The notes under the pieces: model-generated
What the model was told of the DNA's origin: nothing
Seen by the model: the letters and a program-made list of their open reading frames with translations, nothing else
Databases searched by the model: none
Translations under genes and position numbers: made by a program
Shown here: in pieces, positions 22,407 through 35,130 of the stretch
How the letters are laid out: every line of letters starts with the position of its first letter
Numbering within the stretch: the first letter of the stretch is position 1
Source: Brachypodium distachyon
Taxonomy: Eukaryota; Streptophyta; Magnoliopsida; Poales; Poaceae
NCBI RefSeq assembly: GCF_000005505.3
Contig: NC_016133.3
Coordinates: 13,082,001-13,146,000, forward strand
Length of the DNA stretch: 64,000 nt
Direction of reading: 5' to 3'

Positions 22407-22955
22407 GATGTTCCCTTTGCATTGATCCTCATGAGACTGGGACACACCTTTTCCTTCGATGCCCCTTTGCCCACCAGGTGTGGGATAAAGTCCTTGACCA
22501 CTACAATTTCAGCATCCTTCAGCAGGTCAAGCCTTCTGACTACAGGGACACTTGTGCCTGGTGGATTCAAGCCTCCAAGACGATTGACAAAGAAAGAAGA
22601 CAATATTTCAATGGGGTGGTCATTTGCATCATGTGGAACATTTGGAAGGAGCGCAACCGCCGTATCTTCCAGACCGTGGCAGCTCCTACTTTTGTTGTCG
22701 CATCGCTTGCCCGTGACGCAATTGATACCCATAGGCTTGCTTTCCATTGTGTGACCGTGCCGTTAGGTTTCTTGTGGTTCTTCTGTTTTTCTGTCCGTCC
22801 TACCGGCCAGCTGCGTTTGGTCCGTTAGGATAGTCTTTCTCTGTTTCGTCTTTGGCTTTTTTCCTTCTTTCGACCTCGGTCGCATGTACATATACTTGGT
22901 TTTCCCCTTCTAATATTGCATGGCAGAGCTCCTGCCTTTCACGGCAAAAAAAAAA
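22407..22955 (+). pseudogene. LINE-A ORF2 end and poly(A) tail, right piece
   Basis: Continuation of the zf-RVT domain: CSLCIDPHETGTHLFLRCPF, FAHQVWDKVL, then VVICIMWNIWKERNRRIF, the usual end of grass LINE ORF2. Removing the CACTA element and one GAT joins TPG to CSLC in frame, so the element sits in the middle of this domain. A run of nine A at 22947-22955 is the likely LINE tail. The target duplication of the LINE itself could not be found. Confidence 0.85.
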
Positions 22956-25828
22956 CATAAACAGATCTATCTAAAGTACCGCGTTAAACGACACCAAGGA
23001 AACGTAAACCGGACCAATCTATTAATAAGGCAAGCTTGTTCAAGTAGTTATATTACAATAAAAAATATGCCTGAGAGGCAAATTGGAAACAAAGATCCTG
23101 AGTATTGATGATAAAAACAATTGGGACCACATCTATTAGCTGATGAAATGGTAGGAGCAAACCTTCACTAGCAGCCTACAAGAACAACGTGGCCATTCTC
23201 TACAGCCTCCCATTGGTATCTTCAAGCCCCTCATTTCTACCAAATGATCTTCTCACCAAATATAAGATATGCCAGAGTACACAACTTTTTTAGGAAAGAA
23301 AGAGAGACTGAAGAAACAAGAACATGACTTCATGTTAACAACTGGCATAGTTTGGTACATGTTCTGTATAATAGGATAGAATCACAGAAGGTAGATTACA
23401 GGCATCCTGGAGATTATGATTAGTATGTAGGCATTTATGCAATACGGCTCAATCAATAATTAATTGTACCTGTTAGTGAGATCCTGCAAGACTGTAAGCA
23501 AGAATCAGTTACCCAAACGCCATCATAAAGATCACAATCTAGAGAAGTATGGATGGAATCAGGACGGCTCAAACTTACCATCTCGGTATATGATTTTTTG
23601 AGATATGACACACAAGGTACACCTCTCTTGGCCGAGCTCCTCCATCAAGCTCACCAGCTTTGGTCATGCTCATTGATGATTTGCTCAAGACACATCACAT
23701 TGTGTTTAGTGTTGCCATTACATTTCATATATGTTGGCAAGTGTTTAAGCCAAGATGCAGAAGATACACTTTATAGAGTACCAATGTCTTTGCTCCTGCA
23801 GGCACCTCCTAGCCAACAAAAACTATATTTTTTCCTGAAATTATTCCCAAGCACTCTTATATGATATCGCTAGTAGTTTCAAGCACACTTGACACTACTG
23901 ATGAATAAAAATCTGAAGTTTTGATTTGTGAGCTGAGTGAAATCAGCTAGTTATACAAGTGGTAGTGGAGATTTGAAAGAGGCACATACCATGGATGCAG
24001 GAAGAACAGCTGGAGAAGTCTACTCGATGCAACTGTGAACTACTTAAGATTGGATAAGTTGTAGCATGTGGCAAGTATTCCGGCGAGCCTTTTGGTTGCG
24101 GCAAGCTGGAACGGCAAGCATGCTCCTTGGAACGGCAAGCACGATGGAACCACTTTATCTGAAATGTAACTAAATCAATCTTGAAATGTTTAGCTTAGCT
24201 AGTTTAAACAAGATTAATGTCTAGGAACCAACACGAGCTAGCAAGGGTCACATAGCTTACCTGGATGGAAAAACCTTTGAATTCTGATATGATCTGCAAC
24301 ATCCAATGGATGCAACTCCTTTACCAAGCAATAATAAAAACCAATCATAATTCGACATCTAGCACAATAATAAAAAAGGATGCAATTTTTTTGTTAGTTA
24401 AGCTCTTACCAAAGGAAACATACAAATTGCAGACCAGGAGATTCATCCACACATGGGCGTCCTGCACAGCATTTCTTGTGAACACAGCACCCTTGAGCCA
24501 TTTCGTCAAACACGTTTTGTGCAATCAGCACAGCCGTGCCTCCATGTGCATGCACGCTGCTCCCGGGCGCGGGGCGCTTGAGACCTGCTTGCTTCCCATG
24601 TCGATTGGCCCACCGTGAGAAACACGTGCGTGTCACGTATGCTGCGTCCCCTGCTTGCCTCCCATGTCGATTCCTGATCCGACAGCCGCCCTCGAGCGTG
24701 AGACGGGCTCGAATACGGAACTGCCCACGGAGACCCTTCTGCCCAGCGATACAATACAGCAACGGCCGGCGTGGCGCAGGCAATGTAGCAGCAGCCGGCG
24801 GGGCGGTGGCCGGATCGAGGTCGATGGCGGTGGCGATTCCCGTACATGGACGTGATTCCCGTGAGGTGGCGGCTAGTGGCGACGTCGAGGTGATTCCTGT
24901 GAGGTGGCGCCGAGGGGCGTTGTCGAGGTCGACGGCGAGCGGTTGTAGGAGGATGGAGGCGCCGGCATCGATCTGAGGAGGCGGTTGCTTGTGCGGCGGC
25001 TTGAGTCAAGGCGGCGATCACGGTCTCTGGAGACGCGGGCGGCTCGATTCCTGGAGATAATCACGGGATTGGAGATAATCGGGAGTGCGTTACGATGGTT
25101 TGTTGTACGATGGTTTTTCTGGGCGAGCGCTGGAGTCAATCGCGGCACTGATTGATTGATTGATTTGGGTATCCCGTGGGGATCGGTTGCTGCTTTTTCG
25201 CTCGGGGGTGAGGACGAACCTACGGCGGACTAACGCAACTGGAAATTAAGAAACGATAGTGGCACGACAAACAACTGGAAATTAAGGAACAGTAAAAATA
25301 GTGGCACGGCAATCTAAATACCAAGCATGCCGAAAATATCGCGGTCGAGAATTATTATTCTCAACTCTCGATAGAGAACCTTCTTTCCGCTTTCGATATC
25401 TATCGATCGATCGATCGGGCCGGCTGGAAAAAAGAAGAACAGGAGAAAATCAAAAGCTATTCCAATTTCCAAGTTGTAGGGACAGTGATATATACAGTAT
25501 TATATTACTGGTATATACCTCTGGTTCGAATCTTACATTAATTTGACGACCATGACCAAACACCGTCAAACACTAACTAGTGTGTTGTCCCAGTCTATAG
25601 CTAGCGCCCATGTTCTATGTCAGGGCGCGCGAAAGATTAATATTCAACCATGCTACTGCTGACCAGGTCAACATCGGAAGACGAGTTCATCCATCATTTT
25701 AATTGTTAGTTACCTTACGACATTTCTTCTGTGGTTTCTTAGCACGCCAGCTTAATTAGCAAACTACGTACTGCAGGAGAAGCAATGCTTTCTTCTTGTC
25801 CTTCATCTTTTGCCTCGTTTAAAAAAAA
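22956..25828. other. Unclassified region, possible non-coding gene or element remnant
   Basis: No convincing protein. 22.96-24.5 kb is AT-rich. 24.5-25.05 kb is GC-rich with short direct repeats (CTTGCTTCCCATGTCGATT twice near 24,588 and 24,653; TGATTCC.GTGAGGTGGCG twice near 24,850 and 24,890), which looks like the GC-rich 5' part of a grass gene on the minus strand. A plausible minus-strand splice donor lies near 24,409. A direct repeat AACTGGAAATTAAG..AC with AGTGGCACG follows at about 25,239-25,310. I cannot assign a function. Confidence 0.35.
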
Positions 25829-26304
25829 TGTAAATTGCACAAAGACACATACGTAGATGCTCTTGTAACAAGAAACCACGAAGTCAGATTTTTTTTAACT
25901 GATACCCAAGACATGAAGACTAATGAATAACAAAAAAACCCGTAAGTGACCGGTTTGGACAAGTTAATGGCCGTGCCGGGATTTAGTTGCGAGCCACATA
26001 ATTGGCTCGTGCGTATGACATGTAGGCCACGGCCATTAACTTGGCCAAACCGGCGACTTAACGGGGTTTTTTGTTACAAATTAGTCTCCATGTCGTGGGT
26101 ATCAGTTAAAAACCTCTGAGTTCGTGGATTCTGTAAAAAGAGCCGCTACGTATGTGTCCGCCTAGGGCATCCCCCCGCCACCGCCACTCAGGCGACGGCA
26201 TCCACCTCCCGCCGCCGGCTACTCCAGCCCCGGTGGCCACCCCGCTCCCCCTCCCCGCCTCCTCCCCCGACACCCCTCCTCCCCTGTCGCCTCCGGTCGA
26301 CCGG

Positions 26305-28868
26305 ATGGACTCCGCCGGCCCCTCGCGCCCGTTGACCAAGGAGCTGCGGTGGAGGGAGTCTTCCCCCACCGGCAGCGTGGATTCTGCGCGTTCCTACTGT
26401 GATGCGCTCAGGGAGGGTGGCCTTGCGCCGATTCTCGTGGTGGTGGAGGGGCATGAATCCTTGTGCACGCAACCTGCTCGACGCTTGGCCTCTGTGGTGG
26501 TTCCGGCCGCTGCCGGCACGGGTGGACAGCTTGACTCTGACGGCGGGGGCTGGAAGCTCCAGGGTCGTCGCCCGGATCAGCGGAAGTGCCGCCGCCAAAC
26601 CCCCCCTCTTCTGGCGACGGTCATCCACGAGGAGCTGCTCGGAGACCTTGCTGGCCGCTGCTTCAACTGCTTGGCCGGCGACCACGTTGCGACCCTCTGC
26701 CAGAACCAGACGAGGTGCCTTTGCTGTGGGGGCAAGGGGCATGTGGCGAGGCTGTGCCGCGCTAGGCGAAGCCCCTCCGGTGGCGGCTCCTCGAGCGCGG
26801 GTGGGCATGGCGTGGCGGCTCCGGCGCCGCGTGGCCCCGCCCCTTGCGCGGCTCCCACGGCCCGTCCAACAGCGCCCTGCGCCCGGGCGGCTCTGGCTCC
26901 TGCAGCTGCAGGGGCAAAGGTGGCTGTGCCGGCGGCTGGGGCGAGAAAGGCGCCGGCTTCGGCGGCGGCTGGGTCGGGTCTGGCCATCTTGGCTCGACTC
27001 GGGCCACGCGGACAGGTGTCCAACCTAGGGAGGGATGTGGCCTCTGTGCCGGCTCCGGGTGTTGCCCCCCCTGCCCCGCTCCCCCCCCCCCTCCCACTTG
27101 GGTGTCAGCTCCGGCACCGATCGCGGAGGTGGAGGCGCTGCCGGTGGGCGCGGCTTCTCTGCGACCTCGTGGGGAGCTGTGCATCATCCCGCGGAGCGAG
27201 GAAATCGAATAGGAGGAGTTGGCTCTCAGATGGAGTGCGGTGGTTGATGTCATGGGGACTCGCCACCGCATCACTCTCTCTGCGGTCACCACGGTGATCG
27301 AGGCGAGGCTGCCGGCGGTGGCTGGGAGCTTCTCGGCGCACCGGTTTTGGCTCGCTGATTTCCTTGTGGTGTTCAACTCTAGGGAGGCTCGTGATGCCGT
27401 CTTGGCCGTCGGGTCTATTGATGGGCGCGGGTTTTCGCTAAGATTCTCCCCTTGGAACTGCTTCCGCCAGGCAGTGGGGCGCACGGCCTTTTACCGGGCG
27501 CACCTTGAGATGGTGAGGTGGCACGCGTGGAAGCGCAACACGGCTGCGGCGCTGTTGGGACCGGCTTGCTCGATTGAGAGGCTAGGTCTTGACACAGAGA
27601 GCCGCGAGGAGCTTGGGCGTTTCACGGTTTACGCCTGGACGTCGGATCCCAACCTGGTTCCACGCGAGAAGCTGCTGCAGATCCCTGAAGCACCAACTCT
27701 CGAGGACGGCGATGAGATGGTTCCTCCTGAGATGTTGTTTCCTTCCGATGTCAACCTGCTTGAGTACAATGTGCTCATCCACCTCTTGCGAGTGGAGGAC
27801 TCCTCGGCCTCGACTGACCGTTCATCATCGGATGATTGGCCATCGAACGATGGCGACAGTGGGCATGACGGGGACCCAGATCGTGGCTACGGCGGCCGGC
27901 GGCCGGCAAGTGGTGTTCGACAAAACTACTTTAGCTACTCCCGAGGTCGCGTGGATGACGATAACTTTGGGCTGCACCCTCGTGGATTCCGACGCCATTA
28001 GGCCGGCTCTCGTGCGAGACCGGAGGGGCCACGGCTGTCTGCCGATGTGCCTGAGTTTAGGCCGACGAGCTCCCGCTTGGGGTTCGTGAACCCTACCCTG
28101 CGGTGGCCAGCCCGGGTGCCTTCGGTGGTCGTGGAGTGGGATCCGATGCGGTTGGAGGCCGAGTCGCCTTGCCCTGGTTCGCCGGAGGTGGCTCGATCCG
28201 CGTTGGGGCTGGTTGTGGTGGATCCTCCCCCGTCTCCCCCCTCCTCCGACAGGGTGATGGTTTCGATGGGTGGTGGCTCCCCTACGGGCGACATCCCCCT
28301 TTCTCCGGTGGTGTCGAGCTTGGCGAGTGGGTTTGCGGTGGCGGACTCCCCTCCGCTTTCCCCGGGGCTAGAGATGGATGACTACTTCCCTGTCTCCCTC
28401 TCGCCCGTGCTGCTTGGGGTGGATTCGGAGGTGGTGCCGGAGTACGCGGCTGACAAGGTGCGGCCGAGTGCCTCCCCTTCTTCTTCTGATCCTTTGGCGG
28501 AAGCGGCTAGGGAGGTGGCGCCCTTTCGGGAGCGTGTACGCCGGGCGGTCTCCCCGGTGCTGTCCCGCCCCTCGAGGCGGAGGAGCGAGAGGGCGGTGGC
28601 ACTGCCGGGCTCAGTCCGGCGCAGCAGGCGGCTGGCAGGGCGAGGGGCCTCCCCCGGAAGTGCTAGCAAGCAGCAGCGTGTGATCATCCACCAGTTGGGC
28701 ATCGCGAGAGAGGGGGAGAGGATTGGGGATGAAGCGCTCCAGACCTACATTGAGCTCTTCAACAAGCCTCTCTCCACCGAGCACATCTCGGCGTTGTTGT
28801 CCCTGTTCGGCTGGGAGAGTGTGGCTTCGCCCCTGGAGGGGGGTGAGCGGGATGAGGTGCTGGTTTAG
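26305..28868 (+). pseudogene. LINE-B ORF1 (zinc-knuckle nucleic-acid-binding protein)
   Basis: RNA-binding partner protein of a plant LINE. The first part (frame of 26305, MDSAGPSRPLTKELRW) has two CCHC knuckles, CFNCLAGDHVATLC and CLCCGGKGHVARLC (about 26659-26760). After a frameshift in the GC-rich stretch near 26,850-27,000 it continues with FWLADFLVVFNSREARDAV and GFSLRFSPWN, the RRM-like part that follows the knuckles in grass LINEs. A Pro/Ser-rich tail ends in QTYIELFNKPLS and a stop at 28866. In-frame TAG codons occur at 27210 and 27999. The first ATG in this frame (26152) comes from the target duplication, so 26305 is preferred as start. Confidence 0.85.
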
Positions 28869-28911
28869 CCAACTCCTCCCCTGGTTCGTGGGTCTTGTGG
28901 GTGGTCTTCTC

Positions 28912-31900
28912 ATGGCTGACACAAACATTAGTGTTTTAGTGTGGAACGTGCGTCGCTTAAACTCTCGAGCCAAACGCACTGCGGTTTGTCAGGTTGTGGT
29001 TTCTTCCGGAGCATGTATTGTGGGATTGCAAGAGTCTAAATTAAACTCGGTTTCGCGGTACGTGGTTGAGGAGTGCCTCGGGCCTGATTTTGACTCTTTT
29101 TTCTTCTTTCCGACGGGCGGCACTCGTAGTGGCGTGATCCTACCGTGGAAGGGGGCTATGGTACAACTAGCCAACCCCCACATTGCCGAGTTTTCGGTAT
29201 CAGCTAGCGTTTCTTCGGGTGCCAGTCGGACGTGGTGGATCACCGTGGTCTACGGTCCCCGAGAGGACAGGGACAAATTGCGGTTTCTCTAGGAGATGCA
29301 CGACGTCCAGGATCTCATTGCTGGACCGTGGTTCATTGCGTGTGATTTTAATCTCATCGTGGATCCGTCGGATAAGAGCAACGAGTTGGTTAATAGGAGG
29401 CTCATGGGGAAATTCCGGAAAGTGTTGCGGGAGCTCGAGCTCAAAGAGCTCTACCTTAATGGGAGGCGCTACACGTGGTCGAATGAGAGGGAGCGGGCCA
29501 TGCTCAAGAAGCTCGACCGGGCCTTCTCCACAGTGGACTGGGAAACGGCCTTTCCCAATGCCTTCCTGTCGGCCCTGAGCACGGCGACCTCGGACCACTG
29601 TCCCTACTTGTGGTTCTTGAGGCCCAACTCCTTAAGGGGAGTCATTTCCACTTTGAGAGTTTTTGGCTCAAGGTGGACGGTTTTTTGGACGTCGTCAAGT
29701 CGGCGTGGGATGTGGCCAACTCCCCTCTAAACCCGTTCAAACGGCTTGATTTCAAGCTTAGACGCACGGCGAAGAGGCTTAGGAGCTGGAGCGATCGCCT
29801 TATTGGCAACGTTAAGCTCCAAATTCTTGTGGCCACGGAGATCATTCTTCGCTTCGATGTGGCTATGGACTCTCGTGGTCTGTCGTTGGAGGAGAGGGGT
29901 CTTCGCAGAACCCTCAAGCGGAAGTTGCTTGGCTTGGCCTCTTTGGAGCGTTCCATTGCCAGACAACGTTCGCGAGCTCTTTGGCTCCGTGAGGGCGACG
30001 CTTGCACGAAATTCTTTCATCTGCACGCGAGCCATAGGAGGAGGAAGAATTTCATCTCTCACCTCCTAGTGGATGGGGTCCTCCTGACGGATCATGATGA
30101 GAAGGCAGTGGTTGTGGATGATTTTTTCTCTGGCTTATTGGGTTCGGCCCAAGACCGGGATTTTTCCCTCGATCTCGATTTTTTTCTGGATATCCCGAGC
30201 TGCGATCTCGCGGAGCTTGAAAGGGATTTTTCTGGTGAGGAGATCTGGGAGGTGGTTAAGGCCCAAGAGCTTGAAAAAGCCCCTGGGCCGGATGGATTCA
30301 CTGGTCGTTTCTTCGTGTCATGCTGGGAGATCATTAAGCGTGACGTGGTGGAGGCTTTCGCGTCCTTGGCTCGGCTGGATGCGAGGGAACTGGGGGCCAA
30401 CAACTCGGCCCTCATCACCTTGCTTCCCAAGCAGCAGGATGCGCGGGAGGTGCGGGATTTCAGGCCGGTTAGCTTGATCCATAGTGTGGCCAACCTTTTC
30501 GCGAAGGTTTTGGCTACGAGGCTGGCGCCAGCCCTCCCTCGGCTGGTGGGGGGCCGCATCAGAGCGCCTTTGTGATGGGCCGCTGCCTGCATGACAACTT
30601 CATGTTGGTTCAAGGCACGGCGAGAAAATTTCATTAGGCCAAAATTGATGCGGTTCTCCTTAAGCTCGACATCACCAAGGCCTTTGACACTGTGGATTGG
30701 GCCTTCCTAGTGGAGACCTTGGTTCGTCGTGGCTTTGGACACCGTTTCCGGGCGTGGATTTGTGGCCTGCTCTCTATGGCCTCGACGCGGGTTTTGCTCA
30801 ACGGTGTCCCTGGTGAGACCATTGAGCACAGGAGGGGTCTTAGGCAGGGTGACCCCTTGTCGCCGATGCTCTTTATCCTGGTTATGGACGTTCTACACTG
30901 TCTGCTTGAGAAAGCAGCGGAGTGCGGGCTCTTGACCCCCTTGGCGGCGAGGGGTTTCTCCCATCGCACGTCCATCTTCGCGGACGACATGGTCACGTTC
31001 CTTCGACCTTCGTGGAAGGACATTGTGGGCTGCTCGAGGTTAATCTCCGACTTTGGCGTTGCCTCGGGCCTTTGCACCAACTTCACCAAGAGCTCCACCC
31101 ATCTCATTCGGTGCTCCGACGAGCAGCGTGAAATGGTTGGAGATCTTCTTCAGTGTGCGACTCGGGACTTCCCCTACACCTACTTGGGGCTTCCTCTTGG
31201 GATCCGCAAGCATACAGCCAACCAACTTCGGCTAGTGGTGGACAAGGTGGAGGGCCGCCTGGCTTCGTGGAAGGCGCCCCTTCTCTCGAAGGGTGGCCAG
31301 CTGGTGCTCATCAAGTCCACGCTCTCAGCTATTCCGGTCTACCCCATGATGTCCCTTGATTTGCCGGCCAAGATTGTCAAGGGTGTGGATAAAATCTGCC
31401 GTGGATTCCTTTGGAGGGGGCAGAAAGAGGCTCATGGGGGGCATTGCCTCGTGGCTTGGAGGTCGGTTTGCTCTCCCAAACCCTACGGTGGCCTCGGCAT
31501 CCCTAACCCCCACTTGCTCAACCTAGCCTTGAGGGTCCGCTGGAGGTGGCTGGAGCGCGTGGATGTCTCTAAACCTTGGAAGGGGCTTTCCTTGAGCATC
31601 CCTAAAGAGGTGGATGAGATCTTTGAGGCGGCCACCTCTTCTAGGGTGGGGGATGGGCGTCGCACGCTCTTCTGGATCGACCATTGGCTGCGTGGCGTTC
31701 GTCTTCGCGATGCTTTCCCGGCGCTTGCGGGGCATGTGCGTGTGGGCTCTTTGCGTTGCCGTACTGTCGGAGAGGCGATGAATGGCCTATGGCTTGACGA
31801 CGTGGGCCCCGACCTGACTGCGGTGGCCATTGCCGAGTTCCTAACTCTTTAGGAGTAGCTCCGGGGCGTCCGCTTGGAGGCCGGGGTTGATGATGTTTTG

Positions 31901-32491
31901 GTGTGGAATTGCGCCAAGGATGGGGTCTATTAGGCCAAAAATGCCTATGCGAACCTCTTCGCTGGTCAGCGGCGTGATCCGATGGCGTCTGTGGTGTGGG
32001 ACTTCAGGGCTCCTGAGCGTTGCCGGTTCTTCGCTTGGCTGGCGGCCCGGGGCAGGTGCTGGACTGCGGACCGGCTTCGCAGGCGTGGTCTCCCACACCC
32101 GCCTAGGTGCCCCCTTTGCGATCAAGGGGATGAGACCATCTCTCACCTACTGGTGGGCTACGTCTTTTCTCGTCAGGTGTAGCAGCAGCTGCTGACCTGC
32201 TAGGGCCACGGGGATTGGTGCCCCGAGCCGGGGGCTGACTTGCAGGAGTGGTGGACCTCTCGGCCCCTTTCGAGGCGTGGGCGAAAGGACTTTCTGACGG
32301 CTGTCACTCTGGTCTTTTGGATCATCTGGCGCCATTGTAATCACATCGTCTTCAACGGGGTGTCTTCTTCAGTCCATTGGGTACTAGCTACTGTCCGGGA
32401 GGAATTGGATCGGTGGTGCTCTGCCGGCCTCTTTAGGAATAGGGGTATTGGTTCGGCCTTCGCGGCGAGTAGGTTGATGGATAGGCTGTAA
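28912..32491 (+). pseudogene. LINE-B ORF2 (endonuclease, reverse transcriptase, zf-RVT)
   Basis: Starts MADTNISVLVWNVRRLNS, the AP-endonuclease N-terminus, with LQESKL, GPWFIACDFNLI and TSDHCP. Reverse transcriptase follows: KAPGPDGFTGRFF, DFRPVSLIHSVANLFAK, LKLDITKAFDTVDW, GLRQGDPLSPMLFIL and the catalytic FADDMVTF. Then comes zf-RVT (RCRFFAWLAARGRCWTADRL, CPLCDQGDETISHLL) and a final TAA at 32489. Frameshifts lie near 29,600 and 30,550. Premature stops at 29290, 30635, 31850, 31856, 31931, 32180 and 32201 are all TAG. The element is dead but recent enough to align end to end. Confidence 0.93.
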
Positions 32492-32631
32492 TTTCTCCTT
32501 CTTCTTTGCCCGATGGGCGTTGTAGCCGTTTTCGATGTTGTACTAGCCTTCTGACTCTTCTCCTTTAATTGATGATGCACCCGTTGGGTTGCATTCTTGA
32601 AAAAATATGTGTCTTTGTGCAATTACTTTTA

Positions 32632-35130
32632 AAAAAAAGTGTGTATTCATGCATTGCGCATTTGTAAAACATCTCTCTCTGTTAGATTTGCGTTGCATGT
32701 AAATTAATTGAGTCGGAGTTCAATCAATCCCTAAATAATTTCGGTTCGTCATGCATGCCATGCTTTGGTGGATCTGTACATGGATGCAGCGTACCTACTG
32801 CTCGATATATTATACTCCGTATTTTAATTATATGCTGCAAGAAACATCCAAATAAGGGAACAAATTAGTGGGAACGCATGACAAAAATAGTCCGACTAAT
32901 CTCGATCTGGCATAATGCGTGTAGCTTGATATGGAATCTTAGGTTTGATTAATTACCAAATAATGCTGAGAAGTCGATCGGACACCAACCAAATCAGAAG
33001 AAAAAAGATTTGTCAAACGCCGCGAGTGTTCCGATCGACGTGGTCTATCTAGCTGCCCAGATCAGGCTCAGACGCTTGCCCGTCAGTTCTTCGGCATTAC
33101 TGGACAAGTTCAACGATCTTAAAGTTTTTCCTTACTTTTTTGAAAACTTCAGGATCTATTTTTTTTTTTTACGAAACAGCCGCGGTGGACTATTTATTGC
33201 CAATAGGGGTGAGGGTTGAGAAAATCAACCCAGAGTTTACACAAAATACGAAAAATAAAGGAACGAGAAAGGGAGAGAAGAGATTAGATTACAAAACAAA
33301 TGAAATCAAGGAACATCATCGTCTCCATCTAAAATTAACAGCACATCAGCAGAGGTATATCCATCGAGTCGTCCTGCTGTCAAGCTCAAGCAATCCAGCA
33401 GCAGTTTATTTTGGTTCTTGTAGTTGCTAAACTTACATGTATAGTTGGATATATATATAACCTGGTAGATTTTTGGGGTCATCCCAATTAATTCCAAAGC
33501 TTCGTGGATTATATGCTGGCTAGTTAATCACTCATTTTGGCATTGATGATCAACAAGCACCAACTCCATACATAGCTGAAAAAAAAAGAGGAACATCAAT
33601 TAATGAGAAAAACCTCACGGTGTCCCCAAAGTCCAAACCAATACTGTAAGACAGGGACAGAAGTACAGAACGGCAAAGCACGGTTAGCAATCTCAAACAT
33701 TTCTTAACAAAAATACCAGGATTTTTTTCGGGCACAGGTCGCTAGCTGGAGGACCGGGTACGTCACGGAGCATCTGTGTCTGTTGTTTCTGAAGCACACG
33801 TTTTACTTACGTAACTGAGCGCAGTAGAATTTTGTTTCTTCATCGTTTTTTCTTTGTTTGGTTTTGTGTGTGCGCGCAGGACCAAAGTGTGTGCTGTCTT
33901 AGGATGACGTGAAGGGATTGTTTTATTGAGCTGTCTGGACTCGAAATCGGGCCGAGCTGAGTGTGATTGGGCAGATATGTGTCGATTCATTCTGATGGGT
34001 CGATTTGTGGATCAGAGTAAAAGCGCCTGCTCCTAAGATGAGAAATAATATTACCGTTTCAATTTTTTTTTGAAACCATTACCCTTTTAAAATGAACATG
34101 CGTACTCATACCTAACCAACCGGTGAGCTAGAAATGACAATGAAATCGCGCGCGGTCATATCTTCTTTGCAACCAATTTTTTTTTCTTTCGACTAAATAT
34201 CACTAAACTATATATTTACGTATCTTTTTTTAGGAACCTTTTATTTATTCCATGGCGATATCTACACGACATCACCTCTGTATGTCGTCATCTATAATAT
34301 GATGTCTCCTGTGATAGAATCCACTTGTTGTGTTTTTTCATTTGTCTTCATAGCACACAACGTCGACGGTTTAAATACACATCCATATCCTACACATGTC
34401 TTCGCAAAAAACATCACGCATCCGATCATTGCCAGTTGTGTTTTTATTTGAATTCAACTTACGTTACGTTTCAATCTTACGATGGCTATACACATCTTGC
34501 GTTCGTGGAAAAAGCTAGTGAGGCATGAATGGTTAAGAAAAACATCTTATCAGAAAGCAACCGAAGCAATTGAATTGAATTACTATAGATTCGACCATCA
34601 TGTATTCACTAATGAAAAAAAATAAATGGTCATTTTACAAGAATCCCAATCTCAGATGGTTCACTATAAATCGTCTATGCATGCTATGCTAACCAGGGAC
34701 GGTTTTTGCAAAATACACGTTCATACAACCACTTAATTTGTGACAAAGAAAATTCATCAGATACAGTCTTGAGAGAACAATATACTAGAGAGATAGGCTC
34801 TTGTCTTCCTGACAAAATTACAATTATATCCTTATATATTCAATAGAGATCAGAGACTAATATTTAACATACCAGTTGTCCGTCCTTGTACTGGATGGAT
34901 CATGCACCGGCACCCCTTACAGCTTTGCTATTTCTTCGGCAACTGGAAAATAACGACTATTCCTAAGTCACCGTTAAAAATCGTCATGAGAGGATTTGAT
35001 TGGACGGCTATCAACGACGATGGAGAAATAACTATTTTCAAGTCGAACGAGCTATAGACAATCCAAACTTATTACTCCAAACAAACAATAATTAATTAAT
35101 CAAACGGGCATATTGCAGTCGATTGGTCAT
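32632..35130. other. Intergenic region downstream of TDC
   Basis: AT-rich, no gene recognised. Around 33,157-33,310 a T run followed by ACGAAACAGCCG and GGAACGAGAAAGGGAGAGAAG resembles the 3' end of a minus-strand retroelement, but it is too short to classify. Confidence 0.4.

Larger units (their letters stand above)
26158..32605 (+). mobile_element. LINE-B, 6.4-kb L1-type retrotransposon
   Basis: Borders are exact: TATGTGT target duplications at 26151-26157 and 32606-32612, with a short A run (GAAAAA) before the right copy. It carries ORF1 with two zinc knuckles and ORF2 with endonuclease, reverse transcriptase and zf-RVT. It begins abruptly in GC-rich ORF1-like sequence, so the 5' untranslated region may be missing or very short. 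Inactive through several TAG codons and frameshifts. Confidence 0.93.
25829..32631. mobile_element. Foldback Mutator-type MITE, split by LINE-B
   Basis: Left arm 25829 to about 26000 and right arm about 26020-26150 form long imperfect inverted repeats (shared blocks ACACATACGTAG, CCACGAA.TCAG, TTAACTGATACCCA, CCGGTTTGG.CAAGTTAATG). The right arm is interrupted by a LINE; its last ~20 bp (CTTTGTGCAATTAC) continue at 32613. Without the LINE the element is about 345 bp. Both ends abut TTTAAAAAAAA, a possible 9-11 bp target duplication, although A-rich. Long arms and this duplication size suggest a Mutator-like MITE. Confidence 0.75.

Noticed and set aside
25505..25545. Possible tRNA B-box (GGTTCGAATC)
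   Set aside because: No pairing T-stem, no acceptor stem and no A-box at proper distance.
17132..32203. TAG codons as recoded or suppressed sense codons
   Set aside because: The same ORFs also contain frameshifts and deletions and the host genes use TAG and TAA normally, so decay is the simpler explanation.
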